Source: WVWW01 sp041568335
GTDB taxonomy: Bacteria > Acidobacteriota > Polarisedimenticolia > Polarisedimenticolales > Polarisedimenticolaceae
Direction of reading: 5' to 3'
Length of the DNA stretch: 12,233 nt
Assembly (NCBI GenBank): GCA_041568335.1
Contig: JBFFZZ010000069.1
Coordinates: forward strand, 1-12,233
Made by a program: the position numbers and the translations under genes. Positions 8,001-12,233 of the stretch are shown one piece after another. The notes under the pieces were generated by a model. That model was given only the letters and a program-made list of their open reading frames with translations. It was not told where the DNA came from and did not search any database. Positions within the stretch are counted from its first letter, which is position 1, and every line of letters begins with the position of its first letter.

Positions 8001-9826
8001 CCGCCGCTATCCTTACGTTGCGCAGCGGCTTCCGGGCCTGGCTGGGACCCGCGACGCGCATTTCGGTCGATCCCGAGACCGGCCAGGAATACGGCTGGAC
8101 CCAGGTCGTCGCGTTCGACGATGACGTCCCCGCCGCCGACCGTCCGCGTCTGCTCGCCGCGATCCGCGACACGGCGATGCTGCGCGAAGCGGTGTTCCTG
8201 TTCTCCACAGGGGTTCTGATCCGGCTCAGCGACATCCCGCCCGGCGGCGTCTGGATCCGTCTGCTGGGAGAGCGGCACGGCAAATCCGTCTATCGCGTCA
8301 CGATCCAAACGCGGTATCAGGGGGCCTACGACGTCGCCGTCAACGTCAACCACGACCTGACCGAGTACGAAGTGCTCGAGGAGATTCACTGGTTGATCGT
8401 CAGCGGCGCGTCCCAGGCGGGCCCTCCGCTGGTGGAGGACTTCGGCGGTTACTGGGCCGAGCACGGAATGTGGAGCGAGGAGTTCATCTCGGGCGAGACG
8501 CTGTCGCGCGCCATGTTGCGGCTGTCCAAGCGCGACGATGGGCGGTTGAGCGACCAGTGGCCGTTCCTGGCCTGGACCGCGCTCTCCGCGTGCGTCGACT
8601 TCTGGCAACGATCGGGCCACCGATGGGAGCTCGACGACCCCGGGATGCACAACATCGTCGTGCCCAGCGACGACTACATGACGGGGGTGCGGATCGTCTC
8701 GGTGAGCGCGCGCCGGCCGCACAGCGGGCTCGATTCCATGATCCGGGCGTTGCGCGAGAAGTTCATCGATCCGGCGGTCGAGGCCTACCCCGTGCTGGAA
8801 GGCCGCGTCGGTTGGGACGTGATCTTCTCCGCGATCCTGGAGATCGTCGGCGAGGACGAGGGGATCGCGCAGTTCGAGACGCTGCTCGAGGGGCGCAAGG
8901 ACATCGACGACGATCCGATGTTGACGGCGTTGTCGAGCTTTCTCGGGGTCGTGCGCATGCGCGGGTTCCTCCCGCGGCGGCTGTTCTTCGCGGCCAAGCG
9001 CTACCGCCGCTGGGAGAATCTCGGGGAGGAACCGACGCCGGAGGCGCGCGCCAAGACGATGAACGAGCTGTACGACACCTACGGCCTCACCGCGCTGGTC
9101 AAGGATTATCCCGAAACGCGCGTGCGTTTCTTCCGCGAGACCGTGTTCCGCGAAGCCGGCGAGGCGCTCGCCGACGGGCTGGAGGAGCTGATCGCCAAGC
9201 TCCGCAGCGGCGAACTGGTCGGCGACGAGCTGATCGACGCGGTCGCCGATCTACGCTCGCGGCTCGAGCTCGACGCCGACGAGGATTACTTCCTCACGCG
9301 GCTTTCGTTCCCCTACCTGCGGCCCGAAGACCGCGCCGACTTCGTCCACAGCCATCTCGGCGATCAGAGCGAGATGGTCGTCAACGTCGAGGACCTCGAC
9401 GGCAACCGTTTTCGTATCCGGCATGCCCTGACCCCCAAAGAGGTCGAGCGTTTGCACGGGTTGTTCCGGGCGGCCAAACTGGATGTACGCTTCCGGCTGG
9501 AGCACCGCTTTCTCGTGGCGATCAACGACCGGGGTCAGATCCTCGGCGGGATCTACTACGAGATCGAGGAGGGCGGGCAGTCCGCGCACCTCGAGAAGAT
9601 CGTCGTCGCGGATCCCTACCGACGCAAGGGGGTAGCCGATCGATTGATGAAGGAGCTGTTCAACCGTCTCCGTTCGGCCGGTGTCCAGACCCTCACCACC
9701 GGGTTCTTCCGGCCGCAATACTTCTACGGGTACGGCTTCAGCATCGAGAAGCGCTACGCCGGGCTGGTCAAGAGCCTGGTCGAAGACGAGAAAGAGCCCG
9801 AGTCCAACCGCGGCGAGGCGGTCTAG
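5021..9826 (+). CDS. AMP-forming acyl-CoA synthetase / pseudokinase-like / GNAT fusion protein, 1601 residues
   Basis: A helical N-terminal extension (about 1-140) precedes an AMP-forming acyl-CoA synthetase domain (about 141-685) nearest the long-chain FAA1-like group. Its motifs are YTSGTTGTPKG (319-329), GFGMTEATGG (474-483), DGWFHTGD (538-545) and DRKKEIYKNIKGE (559-571). The C-terminal subdomain has GELTEKGTPRR (660-670), where the usual catalytic lysine is not at its expected place. A linker with mixed features runs to about 820, then a Leu/Ala-rich HEAT-like helical region (about 820-1025). Residues 1065-1235 resemble a degenerate protein kinase (see findings), followed by more helices. 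A GNAT N-acyltransferase domain closes the protein (about 1460-1590), with R1534-x-x-G1537-x-A1539 as the acyl-CoA loop and PQYFYGYGF near its end. No signal peptide or membrane helix is evident. The start is GTG 5021 with GGAGG four bases upstream. A plausible role is to activate an acid and transfer it to an amine or lysine; the substrate is unknown. The synthetase and GNAT calls are firm, the rest inference. Confidence 0.85.
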   Translation: MDLTSRSESPESERMARALAGLSTLTTDDAVARLSQALARAADPQTSGAEAERLDRAVVRALAGGIEPEPWLASLALDELAGLFDRAVARLQRAPEAATPKRTVMDLLDLLRRPAFLIRIDEADRNVWADRFLAGIESATLTVGPLFRQRADKLGSRVLFRYQRSGRPRNLTWRRARSRVELIARALLSLSGTAEPRPVALLSENRIELALADLACLTSGLFNVLVPANSTDADVRYILGHSKAHTVIVSNRKQLTKVISAREELPDLHYIVVMDPLDRIPDGVTSWEQLMSRAEQVPANVPEERGLAVRPDALATVMYTSGTTGTPKGILFTQRSLVFKRFARALALPEIGEDDVFLCFLPLFHTFGRFLEMLGCIFWGSTYCFLDNPSPRALVAGMRRYRPTVFISVPKKWIQLHEMITARADPVGASDEELRAATESVTGGRLRWGLSAAGHLDSDIFRFFQHQGVELVSGFGMTEATGGITMTPVGDYRDNSLGIPLPGIETAIAEDGEMLVRGPYVMAGYLDPPDGEPSFDADGWFHTGDLMEVDRDGHHRLVDRKKEIYKNIKGETIAPQRIENLFRDLEAVGRVFLVGDHREFNTVLLWPNPDYAGMDFRTAAESEIRDHFRSLVVSVNKFLAPYERIVDFAIIDRDLDPERGELTEKGTPRRSRVVRNFAETIGLLYRRTNLEVGDVELTLPNWLFQRLGLTAQDIRIGDGKLLLPSRGSSLVVERHSDDLVQIGCCYYRHPKGPVNLGALLYSPRLWVGNEQLVDFVDLELNERHRAGRTEEGIRWEGRARPYRVTPQDSDALAAAGQVQQHDLLQLDLAARMLSSEERSHALAAVQLLEQILDEEDGPHIEPARQVLGRAALAGSLDVRRVAFRVLVANEHDNRFEETLRLFLTPASPLLDEGTRDALCGQSLSPARLAAFQNLAREICFSEDKGSEYDELAGSLLTVLAAYGAAHPVCYRPMRTFLVRVNLLAPKEPVRELAAAAILTLRSGFRAWLGPATRISVDPETGQEYGWTQVVAFDDDVPAADRPRLLAAIRDTAMLREAVFLFSTGVLIRLSDIPPGGVWIRLLGERHGKSVYRVTIQTRYQGAYDVAVNVNHDLTEYEVLEEIHWLIVSGASQAGPPLVEDFGGYWAEHGMWSEEFISGETLSRAMLRLSKRDDGRLSDQWPFLAWTALSACVDFWQRSGHRWELDDPGMHNIVVPSDDYMTGVRIVSVSARRPHSGLDSMIRALREKFIDPAVEAYPVLEGRVGWDVIFSAILEIVGEDEGIAQFETLLEGRKDIDDDPMLTALSSFLGVVRMRGFLPRRLFFAAKRYRRWENLGEEPTPEARAKTMNELYDTYGLTALVKDYPETRVRFFRETVFREAGEALADGLEELIAKLRSGELVGDELIDAVADLRSRLELDADEDYFLTRLSFPYLRPEDRADFVHSHLGDQSEMVVNVEDLDGNRFRIRHALTPKEVERLHGLFRAAKLDVRFRLEHRFLVAINDRGQILGGIYYEIEEGGQSAHLEKIVVADPYRRKGVADRLMKELFNRLRSAGVQTLTTGFFRPQYFYGYGFSIEKRYAGLVKSLVEDEKEPESNRGEAV

Positions 9827-9846
9827 ACCGGGAAGGAGCGAACGGC

Positions 9847-10656
9847 ATGGATCGCAGAAAGTTTCTGGGTGCCCTCCCTGCGGGCGCCGGCCTCGCCTTG
9901 GCCCACCAGCAGGTCGCGCAGATCCCCAAGGACGGTGAGAAGCGACCGTCACCCGTGCACGACCTGTATCCCAGCCAGGACCCGGAACAGGTCAAGGAGA
10001 TCGTCGGCGTCGCGCACTCCGACGTCGATCGCGTGACCGCGATGGTCGAGAAGAAGCCGGAGCTCGCCAAGGTCGCGTGGGACTGGGGCTTCGGCGACTG
10101 GGAGTCGGCGCTCGGCGCGGCGTCGCACATGGGGCGTCGTGACATCGCGAGCGTGCTGATCGCGCATGGTGCGCGCCCCAACCTGTTCACCCACGCGATG
10201 ATGGGCGATCTCGACGTGGTCAAGGCGGCGATCGAGGCGCGACCGGGGATCCAGTCGATCCCCGGGCCGCACGGGATCACGTTGCTGGGTCACGCCAAGG
10301 CCGGCGGTGAGGAAGCCGCGGGAGTCGCGGAGTACCTCGCGAAGCGCGGGGATGCCGATCCTCGAGCGACCAGCCTCGACACCGACGCCGAGCAGCTCGA
10401 GCTGTACCTCGGCGAGTACGTGTTCGGCGACGGCAAGAACGATTACTTCGAGCTGTTTTTGAACAGTCGCGGGTCGCTCTCGATCAAGCGCGGCGATGCA
10501 CCGTTCGGTCGCGTCCTGAACCGCGTCGAGGATCACGGCTTCGCGCCCGGTGGTGCGCCTTCGGTACGTGTCCGCTTCCGTCTGCAGCGAGGGTCCGTGA
10601 TGGGTCTGTCGATCCACGACCCGGAGCCGATCGTCGGGGCGCGAAAACTGGGCTGA
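9847..10656 (+). CDS. Tat-exported ankyrin-repeat protein with C-terminal beta domain
   Basis: The 269-residue product opens with a twin-arginine signal: DRRKFLG, then a short hydrophobic Ala/Gly/Leu stretch and a likely cleavage after ALA at 17-19. It should be exported folded to the periplasm or cell surface. Residues about 56-172 form roughly three ankyrin-like repeats, for example GRRDIASVLIAHGARPN (96-112), GDLDVVKAAIEARPG (120-134) and GVAEYLAKRGDADP (159-172). Residues about 184-269 look all-beta: LELYLGEYVFGDG, regularly alternating strands, and a final ARKLG. This resembles the DUF3471-type domain found at the ends of other secreted proteins, a tentative match. A strong AAGGAG lies eight bases before the ATG. 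The gene starts 20 bases after the synthetase-GNAT stop and is probably co-transcribed with it. The function is probably binding; no catalytic motif is visible. Confidence 0.85.
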   Translation: MDRRKFLGALPAGAGLALAHQQVAQIPKDGEKRPSPVHDLYPSQDPEQVKEIVGVAHSDVDRVTAMVEKKPELAKVAWDWGFGDWESALGAASHMGRRDIASVLIAHGARPNLFTHAMMGDLDVVKAAIEARPGIQSIPGPHGITLLGHAKAGGEEAAGVAEYLAKRGDADPRATSLDTDAEQLELYLGEYVFGDGKNDYFELFLNSRGSLSIKRGDAPFGRVLNRVEDHGFAPGGAPSVRVRFRLQRGSVMGLSIHDPEPIVGARKLG

Positions 10657-10676
10657 CCCGTGACCTTCGGCCGCCG

Positions 10677-10707
10677 TTGACCGAGGACAGCGCGGAGGCC
10701 GTATAAA
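10677..10707 (+). promoter_or_regulatory. Candidate promoter for the Ser/Thr kinase, near-leaderless
   Basis: TTGACC (10677-10682) and TATAAA (10702-10707) each match the sigma-70 consensus at 5 of 6 bases, with a long 19-base spacer. Transcription would begin about 10714, only a few bases before the ATG at 10718. No Shine-Dalgarno lies at a normal distance. The GGAGG at 10694-10698 is 19 bases away and would not be in that transcript. Confidence 0.45.
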
Positions 10708-10717
10708 GTGATCGATC

Positions 10718-12233
10718 ATGAGCCCTGAGGCTACATGCCCGGAGTGCGGCGCGAAGCTGACCGAGGAGCAGGCGCGCGAGGGGGTTTGTCCGCGTTGCGC
10801 GATGCGGCTTGCGCTGGACGGCGCCGACACCACCCCGACCGCACCGTCCGATCCCGGCCAATCTCCGGGCGGCGAAGGCCTCCCCGATCGAATCGGCCCG
10901 TACCGCGTGATCCAGTCGATCGGCGAGGGCGGCATGGGCGAGGTCTTCCTCGCCGAGCAGAGCGAGCCGATCCGGCGCTCGGTCGCGTTGAAGGTGATCA
11001 AGCGCGGCCTCGACACCAAGCACGTCGTGGCACGGTTCGAGGCGGAGCGTCAGGCGCTCGCCGTGATGGACCACGTCGCGATCGCCAAGGTGTTCGATGC
11101 GGGCGTGACCGACGACGGCCGGCCCTACTTCGTCATGGAGTTCGTCCAGGGCGAGCCGATCACGGCTTACGCCGATCGCAAGCGACTCTCGCTCCAGGAG
11201 CGGCTCGACCTCTTCGCCAAGGTCTGCGCCGGCGTGCAACACGCGCACCAGAAGGGCGTCATCCACCGCGATCTCAAGCCGTCGAACGTTCTGGTCACGC
11301 TGCAGGACACGGAGCCGATCCCCAAGATCATCGACTTCGGCGTGGCCAAGGCGATCTCCAAGCAGCTCACCGAGCAGACGCTGTTCACAGAGATGGGCAT
11401 CATGATCGGAACGCCGGAGTACATGTCGCCGGAGCAGGCGGACGTCTCGGCGCTGGACGTCGACACCCGCACCGACGTCTACTCGCTCGGCGTGATGCTC
11501 TACGAGCTGCTGACCAGCGCCTTGCCGTTCGATTCGAAGGAGCTGCGGCGCGCGGGCTACGAGGAGATCCGCAGGCGCATCCGCGAGGAGGAGCCGGCGA
11601 CGCCGAGCTCGAAGGTCTCGACTCTGGGCGAGGGGGCGACGAACGCCGCCGAGGCCAGGCGCGTCGACATCACCTCGTTCCGGCGCGCGCTGGAGGGCGA
11701 CCTCGACTGGATCGTGTTGCGCGCGCTGGCCAAGGAGCCCGACCGGCGTTACGGCTCCCCCTCGGAGTTCTCGGCGGACATCCGGCGCTACCTGGAGGAC
11801 GAGCCGGTAGTGGCAAGGCCACCGAGCGCGGCCTACAGGACGAAGAAGTTCATCCGCCGCAACAAGCTCCTGGTCGGCAGCGCGGTGATCGTGCTCGTGA
11901 CGTTGATCGCGGGGATCGCCGCCACGACGACCTTCGGCCTGCGCGAGGCGCGTCAGCGCAGAGCCACCGCGGCCGCGCTCGAGGACGTGCAAGAGGTCGT
12001 CGAGTTCCAGGAAGGCATGCTTCGTGACATCAACGCCGAGGAGATGGGTCGACGCCTGGTCTCCCGCCTACGGAGCCGCATCGACCGGCCGGCCCAGGCC
12101 GAGGCGTTCGACCGCTCGCTGGCCGGGGTCAATCTCACGGATGCCGCGCTCGATTTGCTCGACGAGGAGATTCTTGCCGCCGCCGCCGAGGAAGCCGGGG
12201 AGCGTTTCGCGGAACGGCCGGTGGTCGAAGGCC
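10718..12233 (+). CDS. Transmembrane Ser/Thr protein kinase (3' end beyond window)
   Basis: The 505 codons seen are open to the right edge. Residues 7-27 form a zinc ribbon (CPEC ... CPRC), followed by a Pro/Gly-rich linker. A complete Hanks-type kinase domain starts near residue 59. It has the glycine loop IGEGGMGEVF (68-77), Lys92 in VALK, H183-R-D-L-K187 with Asn190, D206-F-G, the activation-segment end IGTPEYMSPEQ, and DVYSLGVMLYELL. All catalytic residues are present, so it should be active. One membrane helix lies at about 384-408, after basic RTKKFIRRNK, placing the kinase inside the cell. The region after it (about 409-505) is Ala/Glu/Arg-rich and helical. In related kinases TPR repeats often follow, but here that part is cut off. 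The gene is 61 bases downstream of the ankyrin gene and may have its own promoter. Its targets are unknown. Confidence 0.95.
   Translation, partial: MSPEATCPECGAKLTEEQAREGVCPRCAMRLALDGADTTPTAPSDPGQSPGGEGLPDRIGPYRVIQSIGEGGMGEVFLAEQSEPIRRSVALKVIKRGLDTKHVVARFEAERQALAVMDHVAIAKVFDAGVTDDGRPYFVMEFVQGEPITAYADRKRLSLQERLDLFAKVCAGVQHAHQKGVIHRDLKPSNVLVTLQDTEPIPKIIDFGVAKAISKQLTEQTLFTEMGIMIGTPEYMSPEQADVSALDVDTRTDVYSLGVMLYELLTSALPFDSKELRRAGYEEIRRRIREEEPATPSSKVSTLGEGATNAAEARRVDITSFRRALEGDLDWIVLRALAKEPDRRYGSPSEFSADIRRYLEDEPVVARPPSAAYRTKKFIRRNKLLVGSAVIVLVTLIAGIAATTTFGLREARQRRATAAALEDVQEVVEFQEGMLRDINAEEMGRRLVSRLRSRIDRPAQAEAFDRSLAGVNLTDAALDLLDEEILAAAAEEAGERFAERPVVEG

Noticed and set aside
8470..10656. One long plus-strand frame joining the end of the large protein to the ankyrin protein
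   Set aside because: The first part is a +1 shadow of the synthetase-GNAT gene. The real gene starts at ATG 9847 with AAGGAG and a Tat signal.
10484..11992. A 502-codon minus-strand frame opposite the kinase gene
   Set aside because: It lies antisense to a fully recognisable kinase domain, has no family motif, and is typical of mirror frames in GC-rich genes.
10735..12027. A 430-codon plus-strand frame starting inside the kinase gene
   Set aside because: It is out of frame with the kinase motifs and yields Arg/Gly-rich nonsense. The true frame starts at 10718 and has no stop in the window.

Overview
The window is GC-rich bacterial chromosome, densely coded, with short intergenic gaps (none over about 120 bases). 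It has eukaryotic-like signalling genes, a plant/cyanobacterial-type GlgC and frequent GTG starts. The membrane Ser/Thr kinase with an N-terminal zinc ribbon is of a kind common in Acidobacteriota, Planctomycetota, Myxococcota and related deep-branching soil or marine lineages. The sequence alone does not settle the phylum. No tRNA, rRNA, CRISPR array, insertion sequence or integration site was seen.

Layout. (1) Positions 1-188, minus: the N-terminus of a molybdopterin oxidoreductase with its [4Fe-4S] cysteines, cut by the left edge. (2) 226-1527, plus: a concentrative nucleoside transporter-family protein with an unusual substrate site, divergent from (1). (3) 1524-2909, minus: HemN, tail-to-tail with (2); the two stops share a CTAG. 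(4) 3019-4293 and 4297-4899, minus: an operon in which an archaemetzincin-fold protein precedes glgC by 3 bases. The archaemetzincin has lost every catalytic zinc ligand but kept its Cys4 site. (5) 5021-9826, plus: a 1601-residue protein divergent from that operon. It has an AMP-forming acyl-CoA synthetase domain, a helical repeat-like region, a region resembling a degenerate protein kinase, and a C-terminal GNAT acyltransferase. (6) 9847-10656, plus: a Tat-exported ankyrin-repeat protein 20 bases downstream. (7) 10718 to the right edge, plus: a transmembrane Ser/Thr kinase, cut by the window, possibly made from a near-leaderless mRNA.

How the genes may work together. The left half reads as ordinary metabolism: molybdoenzyme redox chemistry, nucleoside uptake, oxygen-independent heme synthesis and glycogen precursor synthesis. 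The most novel material is the dead archaemetzincin coupled to glgC and the synthetase/pseudokinase-like/GNAT protein. The latter could in principle activate an acid as acyl-CoA and pass the acyl group to an amine within one chain. Its close linkage to an exported ankyrin protein suggests an uncharacterised module. The adjacent kinase probably has its own promoter, so its functional link is only a possibility.
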